Source: Pisaster brevispinus (Eukaryota > Echinodermata > Asteroidea > Forcipulatida > Asteriidae). From it: DNA of 64,000 nt. Shown piece after piece: positions 45,893 to 57,442 of the stretch. Position 1 is the stretch's first letter. Each line of letters starts with the position of its first letter. The position numbers were made by a program, and so were the translations under genes. The notes beneath the pieces were generated by a model. It had not been told where the DNA came from. It worked only from the letters and a program-made list of their open reading frames with translations, and ran no database searches. Location of the stretch: NCBI GenBank assembly GCA_023634235.1, contig JAMKCF010000002.1, positions 4,526,722 to 4,590,721 on the forward strand, read 5' to 3'.

Positions 45893-48310
45893 AAGTGGGA
45901 TAGGGGAGCTCATCCTTTTAGAAACACGGGTTTATTGGGAGAGGGTACTAAAACTGTTTCGTATGACTTCATCATTTTCGTACAAATTTTCAACTTAACA
46001 GATACAGGACTAAAAATATAGGACTGCAAAGTGTTTAAAGTTGAAAGGCCAAATTAGTGCCGAATTATATCTTTCTTACAGTTTTTTCCTTGAAACAAAT
46101 TTTAACAGATGATGTTGTTTTAACACAAAAAAGCATACAAAAAGTCTTGCTTATGACAAGGATAATGCACAAAATACGTGCAACATGCAAAATTAATTGT
46201 ACATGGCTGATGGACGTGAGATAATGTGGGGATCCCCACAATTATTCAATTTTAGTTGTTATTATTTAAATTTTGAACTCTTCAAAGGCAGATTTTTATC
46301 GTGCAACAACTCGAATAAAAGCTAATAACGTTCTCGAATATATAACAATAGCTATTTAGAATTTTAATCAAAATTATAAGTAAGGTCAACTAGGCCCAAC
46401 ATTGGACGTAGATCTTTAAAAAAAGGTATTGACTCGATTCCCTCCTTTATCTCAACTTAGATTAAGCACTAAAACAAAACAAGAATAATCGAATAATGAA
46501 AATCTGTCATGAGAAATTAAAGTGAAGGAAAAACAAGTTTGCATAGCTATTGTCTATGTATTACAGTAATGTCGAAGTCGATTGAAAACGGTAAAGTCAT
46601 AACAAAGATCGAAACCCAATATGATATTGCAGACAAAGTGATGTGGGAGACGAAGATGGAAGACTGGTGTGGATATGGAGAACACGCAGGTCGAGAACTA
46701 CGACACAACGAACGGTTCAATACAGCTCCTGTAGTTTCATTTAAATGGATTCAAGTCAGCTTTTCATCGATTCATGTATCGACAAGTTCACAAGTGTAAG
46801 GCTATCATAATAGTTAACATGCAAAACCAAATCATGGAGGCATAAACGTTAATAATGAACCCAAAAGGAAAGGGGAGGGGTTAATCACTGAGAGTTCACT
46901 ATTCAGTATCAAGTAAAATAATATGTTTAGACTCGACTTAACGCAGCCCGAATTCGTTAAATTTCTCAAGTTTTTCTTTTCTCATTCTGTGTATTTTAGT
47001 TATTACCAATCAACCATGGCTTTAAGATGTTGGTTGATGCGTCTGTGCTTGGTGCTCTTTGGATTCAACTCATTGATAAGGGTATGGGTAGGGGAGCTCA
47101 TACTTTTAAACACACGGGTTCATTGGGTACTTAAACAATACCGTGTGACTACATCATATTTCTTTCAAATTTTCAGCTGTAACTGACTTAATATACGTAT
47201 AAATAAACAGACTCTAGTACCAAAAATGTAATACAAGAGCTCAATTTAAAGTCAAACGTTTAAACATGCACGGCCCAATTTCTGTATTAGGTAGACTTTT
47301 AAAGAAATGTTTGTTGGAACGAATTTTGATAGATGATGCTGCTTCAATACAACAGACTTTAGCGTATATCACGGACAAGGCACAAAATACAATCAACATG
47401 CAAAACTGTTTGTACATGGCTGGTGGACGTTAGATTATGTAAGAGTCCAAACAATAGTTCATGTTGAAATAAATACCTTAACATAGGCTATTTTTTTTCG
47501 TGCAATACCGCAAGTGAAGGCTTACAACTTTTTCGAATCTATAAAACAGCTAATTAAATTTTAGATCAAAATAACAAGTTAGCTCAAAAAGGCAAAAAAT
47601 TGGACCTAGCATTTTTAAAACAAAAGGTTCTGATTCGAACTCTCTTTTATTTCAACTTAAAAGTCGCATTATTATAGAAAGAGGAATAACCGGAAAATGA
47701 GATTAAGTCATGAAAATTAACTAACCCCCCCCCGAAAAAAACCCAGAAAATAATAATGGATAGCACCCCTGTTAAACAGTGTTGAAGTCGTTTAAAAACC
47801 GAGAAGAAAACACAAATATCGAAAACCAAAATGAGATTGCAGACAAAGGGTTGCGGGGACCGAGAGGGAGGATATACTGGTGACAAGATAGACAGGACCC
47901 CTAGGTTTAGAACTACAATACAACAAGATGTTCAATTAAGTCAATACAGTTTCATTTACATGGATTCAAGTCGGCTGTTAACCTAGCATCTATTCATGTC
48001 TCCAGAAGTTCACATCAGGACATTATTTTCAACCCAAGTGTAAGGCTATCATAATAATTTACATACGAAAACAAATCGTTGAAGCTTGGATGTCAACAAT
48101 GAACCCGGAAAGAAATGTGTTAACCACTGAGAGTTCACTCTTCAGTATCAAGTATAGTGTTCAGTTTGGACTGGACTTCATGCAGCCAGAATTCGTCAAT
48201 TTTGTCACAGTTTCCGACTTTTGTTCTGCGTACTTGTTCTTCAGTATTAACAATCAACCATGGCTTTAAAGTGTCGGTTGATGCGTCTGATCCTGCTGTT
48301 TGTTTGGTGC
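45893..48310. repeat. Tandem duplication of the Ig4 5' region
   Basis: 45893-47063 and 47085-48310 are diverged tandem copies of about 1.2 kb, both beginning around GGGAGCTCAT and ending within the first codons of a beta-type receptor. The copies have many substitutions and indels, so the event is older than the C1q block duplication. Confidence 0.7.
47016..47063 (+). pseudogene. Signal-peptide fragment of a beta-type Ig receptor
   Basis: An ATG in the same ACCATGG context as Ig3 and Ig4 starts M-A-L-R-C-W-L-M-R-L, then diverges into unrelated sequence at the tandem-duplication junction. It carries upstream flank, start codon and part of a signal peptide with no Ig domain behind it. Confidence 0.7.
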
Positions 48311-49261
48311 TCTATGGATTCATATACAGTCATTACGGCTGATGCACAAACACTGGTACTCACTAAAGCTTCACCAATGAGTGATGTAGTGGAAGGTGAG
48401 ACAGTACAACTAAGATGTGATGCCACTGACCTGCCATCCTGGTACTTCATTGAGTGGACGAGAGTGGTCCAGTCATCACAAGTGACACTCGCTACTAATG
48501 GGACCATCGTAGACCCGAGATTTACTCTGACTACAACTCATTCGTCACCTCAAGGTATGATTGAGTTTCTTGTTATCAGTGATGTGCGGAAGGAGGATGC
48601 GTCAACTTACCGCTGTATATTGAGGGATTCTCAAAACATGAATGATGCAGTGATAACACAAAGCAATTATCTTGCAGTGCTTTACTTCCCATCTGCCATG
48701 TACCCCATCTGCATCCCTGATGGTCCTGTCACTGTACAAGAAGGAACGACAGTAAACATGAGCTGCACTACTGAGAAAGGAAACCCAGATGTACAGATGC
48801 AGATTCTTACGAGTAGTACTAGCTATGTATGGACTTTTAGCACAATTGGTAACGAACAAATGATATCTTTAAGTCTTAGTCTAATAGTGATAACACTAAT
48901 TGTACTCTACGTGTGTAGATGTTGCAGCTTCAAAGATAAATCACGCAGATCAACATTAGGGCTGACTGACTTACCACTAAATGAAACAGTTGAAGACCAA
49001 AATACCGACCATGACATTTATCGCAGTGAACCCAAGATGTCCGCGAGCGTGTACCAGAATGTGACTGACCTCATGACAGAAAACAAACCTGATCTTAGAA
49101 TGCCACTGCATTTTAACCAAGAATCATTCCACATTTACACGCATGACATGCTAAATAATGACGATGAGGCAGCAGACTTCATTTCTCCAAAAGAATTATC
49201 AATTCACTCTCAAAACAACTACCAAGAAAGTCCAAGATCTCCAGGGATTTCAAGCTTTTAA
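48260..49261 (+). CDS. Ig4: beta-ectodomain Ig receptor with type I tail, longest open frame
   Basis: 333 residues from ATG 48260 (ACCATGG). Signal peptide about 1-29. The first V-type Ig domain is complete: C53, W66 and D113-A-S-T-Y117-R-C119. The second Ig domain starts at P-I-C151 and has C169 and W191, but its second half, the stalk and half of the membrane segment are missing. Residue about 206 joins directly to L-I-V-I-T-L-I-V-L-Y-V-C-R-C-C, leaving a short membrane segment (about 202-219). The tail keeps S-V-Y265-Q-N-V, which fits an ITIM and contains a YxN adaptor site. The frame shifts near 305-320 relative to Ig1 and ends at 49261, cutting off the distal ITIM/ITSM. It could encode a one-and-a-half-Ig membrane protein, or be a pseudogene with a fortuitous long frame. 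Confidence 0.55.
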   Translation: MALKCRLMRLILLFVWCSMDSYTVITADAQTLVLTKASPMSDVVEGETVQLRCDATDLPSWYFIEWTRVVQSSQVTLATNGTIVDPRFTLTTTHSSPQGMIEFLVISDVRKEDASTYRCILRDSQNMNDAVITQSNYLAVLYFPSAMYPICIPDGPVTVQEGTTVNMSCTTEKGNPDVQMQILTSSTSYVWTFSTIGNEQMISLSLSLIVITLIVLYVCRCCSFKDKSRRSTLGLTDLPLNETVEDQNTDHDIYRSEPKMSASVYQNVTDLMTENKPDLRMPLHFNQESFHIYTHDMLNNDDEAADFISPKELSIHSQNNYQESPRSPGISSF

Positions 49262-50002
49262 AATGAATAGGTTTGATGATTGCACCACTGACAAGGAACA
49301 TAGGGAACACTAGAGCCCAATGAAGGAGATGCTCCTATGTATAGAGTGGTGAAGAAATCGAATCGCGTCTCACAGGGAAGTAAAAAGAAGCAGCCGGAGA
49401 CTATGACAGATGGACCAGATCCTTGGCCTGTGTCTTAACTCATTCAGCGAGAAAACATCAATTCAGCATCCACCGAAAATAAATATGCAGAGATGCTTTC
49501 CCTCTCTGATGATCCAGGCCACAGCGGGAAACCAACAGCTACAGTAAGACTTGTGTCCCACACCCCCAAAACACCCATTCCCTCTAAACCTGTCTTCGAT
49601 CATCAGTCATCACGCCGTACCAACACTAATCAAGACCCACCAAGTGTTGCCCAAAAGCCCATCAAGAAGTTCAAACCCAAGGAGAAAAATCCACCAGCAG
49701 ATGAGTTTGAGAATTGAGATGAGACACCTCTGCCCTCTCCAGTAGCACCGAGTGTATCCCCACATCCTCCATCACTACCATCGCCTCTCATTGATCATGA
49801 GGAGAATGCCTCAGTGGAGGGATACGGTGAGGAAGGAGGCGATGAGGTAGCACCGGATACCAAGGTACCTCATGAGGCTCATGCAGCGGATGATGATCAT
49901 GACGTCATGTACGCTGAACTTGATTTGCAATCTGCAACATCAGACGCGAGGCCTCAACCACAGGAGGAACAGACATTGTACGCTAGTATCATGAATAAGT
50001 AA
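49262..50002 (+). pseudogene. Orphaned distal type I tail of Ig4
   Basis: Homologous to the distal tail of Ig1 but no longer in frame with the Ig4 open frame. Pieces: 49441-49717 (K-Y-A-E-M, Pro-rich H-T-P-K-T-P-I-P) ending at a TGA (49715), then to the final stop at 50000-50002 with the ITIM V-M-Y-A-E-L and ITSM T-L-Y-A-S-I intact. Conservation of these tyrosine motifs suggests recent loss, or an undetected splice that rejoins them. Confidence 0.75.
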
Positions 50003-50325
50003 AGATCGTGGTTGTGGCACCCGGGTTGAATGTGTTAAAAACATAGAAAAAAGCACAGAGAAATTAGTTTGCTGCTTTCATATTTCCTATCCTTAAGAAT
50101 ACCAATGGTGGACTCATATCCGATTCTATGCTGTCAGACTGTTTTGTCTTTGTACAAGTCTGCTTTCCACAGTCAAAAATGAGAAAGAAAAAAAGATTGT
50201 TGTTGCTTTCCGATCTTTAAGAAAGCCTATTAAGTTACCAAAGTTGGACCCATATCCGGTTATCAGCTCTCTTAAGATGTAATGTACATACATAAATATT
50301 ATAATACATATGAAACTTTGTTTTT
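50003..50325. other. 3' flank of Ig4
   Basis: AT-rich, matches 11724-12071 after Ig1. No gene. Confidence 0.5.
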
Positions 50326-50659
50326 ACCCTTATACCAATGTATATTAAGCGCTGTATACTCAGTCAAATCAAGCGGGTGGGATTTGAACCAATAACCTTT
50401 GCATAACTAAAGCAGGATGTTTAACAACAAGACCGCCGAGCTAGCCCGATGGCTAGAGGCAGGTCCGAATCCTTAGCAGCTGGTACTGTAAAGATTAGAT
50501 AGATGTACATTTTTGCAACGGGTGTTTAAATAATATAATTTGGTTTAACCCTTACACTGATGTAAATTAAGGACCACACTCTGTACTTTCCCGATTTCTG
50601 TGAAAAAATCCACAGGCAAATCACTGAGTATACAGTGCTAAATGTACATCGGTGTAAGT
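50326..50659. mobile_element. Fold-back MITE carrying a tRNA-like core, copy 2
   Basis: Second copy of 12072-12397. On the minus strand the tRNA-like part (about 50373-50452) is clearer here: a B box GGTTCAAATCC (50380-50390 read on the minus strand) and an A-box-like GGCGGTCTTGTTG. Its position relative to the receptor matches copy 1, so both copies descend from one insertion before the duplication. Confidence 0.6.
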
Positions 50660-50948
50660 GTAAAACCAAATTATATTCTTTATACACCTTAGTAGGCTGT
50701 GAAAACGTAGACAGAATGAGGACATTTTGCAGATAAGCGTTTCTCCACATATTTTAACACTTAGGCAAAGTGGAATACAAAATGAAGGTATGATTAACGC
50801 ATTGATTATAATAAAATACCATTCCTGTCCCATTTTACCTTGAGTCAAACAAACCTGGATAAAAAAGAAACACCAAGTAGGTCCACCATTATACAAGTTG
50901 AAATTGAATCTACATGTATCACACACTAAACGTTGCTTGTATAAAATC
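50660..50948. other. Non-coding spacer
   Basis: Matches 12398-12690. Nothing coding seen. Confidence 0.45.
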
Positions 50949-51497
50949 CAGTGTTGTAGTACTAGTACTCAGTACTTGAACTCGAGTACTACTCGAACAC
51001 CGTTTTGATGGTACTCGTCTCAAACTCGTACCTGACTAGCAAAGTGCTCCCACATCGAAGTCTATACCCGATACTCAAATGCAAAATAATCATCCTTGAA
51101 ATCATGCACATAGACTTCATTTTTAAGAACTCGTGGTCAAACCACTACTTTCCTTTCCTGCAATACGTGAGTTAATGCAATAAATAGAGGAATAAAGCTC
51201 TATAATGCATTCATCTCTAAACAATAAAAAGTACACATTGTTGTCTAGAAATCAGTGCAAAAATCAATGTTTTTACCTCATATGACAGCATTTGTTTTAT
51301 AAAGTACTTGTACATGGAGATCCAAGTACTAGATACTCAGCTGATGGACTCGGTACTCAGATATCACAATACTCGGTACTCAGAGACTTGTACTCGTACC
51401 CGATGACCCACGTTCTTGTACTTGATTACTACTTGGCCATTCTATAGTACTCTGCAGTACCTGATACTTGACTGAAAAGTTTTCCGCTACAATACTG
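50949..51497. mobile_element. TIR element rich in the palindromic word AGTACTCG, copy 2
   Basis: Ends CAGTGTTGTAG (50949-50959) and CTACAATACTG (51487-51497) are inverted repeats matching at 10 of 11 positions. Interior as in copy 1 but somewhat longer, with extra GTACTCGTACC-type words. Non-coding. Confidence 0.55.
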
Positions 51498-53652
51498 GTA
51501 AATGATTGAGCAATGCTTTAAGTAGAATTAAATGGCACTTAAATCTGAAATGATGTTTTATAATAATAGATTACATTGACAAATTCGACAGGGGTAAACA
51601 GCACTATGATTGTACTACAGCGCCACAAAACTAACTATTCCATACCTAATGTTTGGCTTGTTTGACTATAATATGTATTTGGTTAAGAAGGACACGAATT
51701 TATGAAGTGATTGGTACTTACTTGGTTCATTGGCCCAGAGGACTGTTGCAACAACAAGGATTCTTTCATCTTAAACAAAACAGTTTGTAAATTGTTATTT
51801 TTAACTAATGACATTGTACGTTGTTAATGTCAATAACCTTAATGTAAGAAGAGGACGGGATGGGAAAGGGTTTCTTGAAAAGCAAATTTTCTTTTCCTGA
51901 ATTTTAAAACATTTCACACACTTTCAAGGGTAATCATTAACTGAACGTGAAATCTAATCGTATGTTTTTATATAAATTTATTCACAGTGCATTTACAAAA
52001 ATATTAATAAGTCGGTTGGATGTTATCATTCTGTTATAAAAAAGCACAGATCATTGACAACTACACCAATAAGTAAAATTGTATTTATGCATTTATCATT
52101 ATAAATACCAAAATCTATTAAAAAAGCATAACCAAGATATTTCATTTAAAAATAATATTGAAAAACGAAAATGTGGAACAAGGAAGAGAGACTGACATCC
52201 ACCCAATGAATTATTTTTAAAGAGTAGGATATAAAATATTCCCATCTCAAGACTCATTTTTAAAAGATTGGTTTACCTTTCTCGTAACTTTATCAGCAAA
52301 TTGTTTTGTCTACAATTTTTAAGGAATCTTGAAAGTCTTGTCAGAGTTAAAAATCTTGGCTCACTTTAATACAAAAAATCAGTTATCAAGGATAATAAGC
52401 AGAAAGCCTTTCCCAAGTAAGTCAAATGATATGGTGTTTTGACGTCGTGTATTTTTTTCTGATATTCACTTTTTATGAGTTAATTTTTTGGCTTGTAGTT
52501 AAATGTGGCACATTCAGTTATGTAAGGTTTATGGTTTAACTTTTGCGATTTTAAAGTATTGATACAATGTGTTAGTATTAATAGTTTTAAAGCTCAAATA
52601 GCTAAGATTTTAAATGCATTTTGGCTGAGTTGTGAATATTTTACATGTACTTTCCATATGACTGTGTATAAACCCAATAAATGCTGCGTATTTCTAACTT
52701 CCGTGTTTACTCAAAGTTCTTGCATTGATCCAAACTATTTCGTTCTAACAAACCTTTCAAATGAGTTGTTTGGTTTTGTGGCATAGAGTGTGTAGAAAAA
52801 AAACAACAAAAGGACTGTGACGAAAAAGGCTTTTCAGTGTAACAATGGGATTTGTGGCAGGAATTAAAGGCTGGGATGTTCGAAAAATGATTGTGTCGTT
52901 TGCAACAAACACACAAGTCAACATAAATCACATATTATTTCATCAAAACTTTGAGAAATCCGAGTTGTTTTTATAGTTTTTTTTACAAAACCTTTTTTGC
53001 TGTGGTTTGCGATGAAACCACGTGTAGAAACCTTTATGGGAAGAACCACTGCTGTGGTTTGTCAACCTGATCTGATTGTTTCACCAAGCAAAGTTCCAAA
53101 CCCTTTATAAAACCCCTTTCATTAAAAGTTAGAAGGCTTCGTTTGTGACAATGGTCTTTTAGTTTCCTTACTATTTTCATTAATATAACAGTATGTAAAT
53201 GTTTAAATAATAAAAATGAAACCTCATTGGCATCTGATAAAAGTTAAGTATTCAAACTATGTTCAACAATTCAGCTACTTTTTTACAAGATTCGATAATG
53301 CTGGCAAACTGTTTAGTCTTGCTTTGTCATCATTACATTGAACCAAAAATGTTTACAACTTTTATTAAAAAATGTGATAAAACTGGATTAAAATTTTATA
53401 TGCACGGAGCATGATTAAAACTAGTGCAGACTGGTGGAAAGGTGCCCTCTTTCAGTTGATAACTCTTAGTATTTTATTTGTTGTATCCTTTTATTCCATA
53501 CTTGTTTCAAAATAATTTGTTCTTTACTCCGATTCTCCCATAGTTTATGAAAAGTCGGACTGCTGCTTAATTTGGGTTCAAGTTATGTAAAGTGCGTTTG
53601 CTTAGATTGTTGGTTTCGGTCCGGTAACTGAATTAACAAAAAATAAATATAA
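51498..53652. other. Spacer between the Ig4 locus and block 3
   Basis: 51498-52330 is shared with the 3' regions of Ig1 and Ig2, and 52330-53290 with 40330-41330. The rest, to 53652, is unassigned. No gene seen. Confidence 0.5.
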
Positions 53653-54083
53653 TTGTATTTTTGCCGCCGCAAAGCCTCCCCGTCAGGAGCCCTGGACGGT
53701 CGAAGGAACCCCGCTCGGTCGCTGGCGCCGCACCTGCGAGAACTGCACCAAGACGAGAACCAAAGTGACCCTAGATCCTGCCGCTTCGAGAGTGCACGGG
53801 GACCGCGGTGTGCACCGCACCGGAGTTTGTGGAAATGTATGTCCTCGGAGATTGTTTCCCCCTTTATAGAGAATTACAGGCTGAATTAGGTAAATTCAAA
53901 AGAGGGCGCTGTCAGAAGAAAGTGTACATAGAACATAGTACACATTGTATACCGCATGGGGGACATTACCTCCCGGAAAACAAATATATATCCTGCCTCC
54001 CGGTCGCGTGCACTTCTCCCGGACGCGGCTCCTGTCTGTGTCGCCGGGAAAATCCGGCCAGCTTGGTGCATCCAACAAGATGA
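53653..54083 (+). pseudogene. GC-rich fragment, possibly a piggyBac-type transposase C-terminus (copy in block 3)
   Basis: Longer on the left than the block 2 copy. The frame starting about 53664 reads P-W-T-V-E-G, then R-W-R-R-T-C-E-N-C, before shifting to V-C-T-A-P-E-F-V-E-M-Y near 53800. Spacing of the Cys residues and the final aromatic resembles the piggyBac C-terminal Cys-rich domain. The frameshift and lack of ends make this a relic at best. Confidence 0.28.
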
Positions 54084-54845
54084 TGATGTTATCGTTACCA
54101 ACCATTGAAATGAATACATTTCAATTTGAATAGTTTCTGCTTAATTGAAAATTACGATTGTTCACAACAATGTTAACGGCAAGGTAACGTTTTATGAAAA
54201 AGTAAAATCTGAAATCGAAAATTTGTTGAAAATGTTACACATCCTCGTTCTTATGGTGGCGCAATCTAACAAACACGTTTGTCCTTGTATTTATATTTAG
54301 GACACTCAGTGAAACTGACAAGAAATTTTCGAAAAATTACGTCAATGGACTCTTTGCATTGGCCGCTATCGCTGCTCAAACAATGGCAACGTGAACGTGT
54401 GTATGCGGCCCGCACAACTCTCAGCCGATGATATATCTTCATTGACCCCAATGAGGGCGCTAATTTTGGCTTTTAACGTCATTCGCAAGGGGGCCTATCG
54501 GTGGTGCGCATGTATATCGAGAGCGGAAACAGGTTGAAATGATCTCTGTCGAGTAGATGTGCATTGAAAACAGCTTTGTTTTGCAGAAAAACACAAATCT
54601 TGCGCTTTAACTAACAACCATTAGATAACGACGTCATTTGAGCGGAAATGGAAAGTAACTGGCTGGGTACTTCAGGAAGCAATCTGGCAGTGCAACGTAG
54701 TAAGGCAGATATGCTGTAAACCCATGATGTGTATAAACTAAACTAGAGAGTTTGTCACAATTGACCTCCATTCGTAACCCACGGCTTCATTCAAACCAGT
54801 GATAAAAGTCACTTCCTTTAATCAGTGACTTTATTGTGTGTGTAT

Positions 54846-54946
54846 GATTGGCTGCTCATCGATTGTCAATCAAAACCCAAAGTAGAATGATGTTCACTTA
54901 CTGGAAATGCTACAGTATTTAAACCGCTGTACCAACAGCAATGCTC
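54846..54946 (+). promoter_or_regulatory. Core promoter of C1q gene 3
   Basis: Inverted CCAAT (ATTGG) near 54847, TATA-like TATTTAAA at 54916-54923, and a predicted start about 54947. Conserved with copy 2, but both upstream CRE palindromes are mutated here. Confidence 0.55.
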
Positions 54947-55016
54947 ATAACAACTTTTACATCTTAACAGAAAAGAGGAACCGAGAGAACTCCAACTACA
55001 AGAACTCAGCACCAAG
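54947..55016 (+). other. 5' UTR exon of C1q gene 3
   Basis: About 70 non-coding bases ending CAAG before a consensus donor GTAAGT (55017). Splicing to the acceptor at 59008-59009 removes a 3,993-bp intron and makes the coding ATG the first codon of exon 2. Confidence 0.52.
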
Positions 55017-57178
55017 GTAAGTGTTTCTCGTTATACTGCTGGCCCCGGCTGTGGTCTCAACATGCAAGTAGCGCATTTTACGGTAATCTGATCTAAGGCG
55101 GTTGCAGATTTCGACCCCAAATGAGGTTTCAATCTATGCAACTAAAGTGCTCATGCGGTAATAGAGCCTCGACTCTACACCTAGCTCTCTCATCTTAGTG
55201 TACTGTCGCGGTACTGTGATTGTACAGATCCATGCATGGATTTATATTTCCTATAAAAACCACGCTATTGTAGCATTGATTCTTACGGGTGTTTTTCACC
55301 ATACCTGCAGGTGAATTCGTGTAAATAGTTTTGAACGGGGCCAAGTTATTGGCTAAGAACTTCATCGCTTAGATTTAGTGCAATGTTTTGTTCAATTAGT
55401 GTAACAGCTTATCACTACATATTTACATCGGACTGTGCCGGACAGTCTCTTCGATGTTGAGTACTTTGCCAACATACATTTAAAAAATAAATTCGGGTAA
55501 AACTATTGCAAACTTGAATACATAGTTAGTTATTTTGACCACATTATTATTTGTTGTTTTAGTTGTTGGGTCAACATTAAACAATTGTGGTATGCTATTA
55601 TGTGGTTCATAGTGTTGCGACATGGAGCAACCGGGGCGAAGCCGATATACATTTTGTCCCAAAGGTGTACAGAGCACTGGGACCCATCACAGAGTTTGCA
55701 ACAAAAGTTGCGTTACAATATGATAATTCAACTTTTATTGATAGGCGAACAGGTTCCTTTTTAACTCATGTTTTTTTTTTTTTTTTTGTCTTTCTTCATA
55801 TTTTGGGAGTAATTTATAGCAACTTTTTTTGAAGTTGCTTTCGAAATGTACAAATGATGTTGTTTTTCTTCATAAAATATTGCTTGGGGAACTAAGTAGG
55901 CATCTGGTGCACTTGTATAACAAAATTTTACAATATTTTGATTTATTTATTTTTGTTAGCAAAAACAAAACAAATTGACACATGTTGTACTCTAGAATGT
56001 CATTGAATAATAAAAGCATAAATAAATACACACACCTTTTTATTTACAATGTTTACTTCGTTTTTGGGAAAGCTCAAACAAAAACAAAGATTTGTTAGTA
56101 GTTCGAGTGATTATAATTTACGTAGCTGGAGGGGATATAGTTTTTATCAATTGTTCTTCGAACCCAGCCGAAAAGGGGACGGAATAAAAAACTGCGTCCG
56201 TTGCTGCTCAAACAAAGTGAAACAAGAAAATGGGTACATTTTGTTTATCCCTTAATCCATCCTCAAACAAGTCAAAATTTGCACAAAATTGCAAAACAAA
56301 ACTGGAGTTTATCATTTTTGTAATTGTTAGCTTAGAACATTAGATTGATTCGAAAAAAATCTGGAGCAAGTTAAAACAACAAATGAAGAGAACATGTAAA
56401 ATAAAAAAGCGTTGCTTTAAAATACTGTTTTGATAAACATTTTCGAACTTTTAAGACTGTAAATTTGAAGAAAAATATAATTAAAAAAATGCAGTTGAAA
56501 ATGAACCTGTTTGCGGTATGTTATCAGCTTGTGTGACTGTTACAACAAAACAACAACACCAACAACATAAATAATTAAATAAATAAATAAATAAATAAAG
56601 TATGTGCTAAGTTGTTAAGCTTTTGATTAAAACCCTCGATGAAAAACTATTGACACAATAGGGAAAACGACAAAAGTTGTTCAAAACGATTCAGTACGTA
56701 GAGCGCGGACACGTTATTTATGAGGGTTTGAGGTTCACATCCTGCTATGTTTTTCTTTGTTCATTCCAAATCGACTGTTTTGATGTATACGAAACAGTAT
56801 TTAACGCACTAGAAATTGCATCAACTCCGTCAACTCTGAAGTTCACAGGGAACGTTTGGGTTGGTTCGTGTTTGGCGGAAAGCCGTTCTCGAAATCTGCC
56901 AATTCACCAAAGGTGACTTTGGTGGCCCAAAAGAACAACAACTTACTTGGTATTCAGATGAGTATTGGAAGTTGCCGTACAAATTTGTTTCCTTCTCTTC
57001 TCCGTGGTCTGAGCGGTACCAGGTGACACCAGGCGGTCAACGCATAATGTTTTAGGAATCATTTACTTTTCTAGATTACAAACGACGCCTCAAAAATAGC
57101 CCTCCACCAAAAAAAAAAGTAAAGTAATGTTTTAAGAGTTTACAATAATCTGTTATCAGTCTAGAAAAATACAAAGGT

Positions 57179-57442
57179 GCAAATTGACCCGGATTCCGGT
57201 TCCAGAGGACCGTGTTAATGAACTATGAGATATCGCCCAACTCATAAGGCCGGACGGCCACTTCAAGGTGAGGGCTACAACCCATATCAACTGTCACCAG
57301 AGGCACGTTGCCACCTACTCCTGGAGCTGGAACAGGGTTACCCCCTTTTCAGTCCGTAAGGATATAGGCATGGGTATCACCCACTAGGAGCCTGGCTGGT
57401 AGAGCAGAATGCACTACTCTCCAAAGTTGTTACGAAGCAATG
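57179..57442 (-). repeat. SINE-like block, copy in block 3
   Basis: Counterpart of 2098-2362 and 28611-28876, inside the predicted C1q gene 3 intron. Confidence 0.35.

Noticed and set aside
53886..54119. Minus-strand frames across the GC-rich fragment
   Set aside because: Shadows of the higher G+C content; the plus-strand Cys pattern is the only one resembling a known family.
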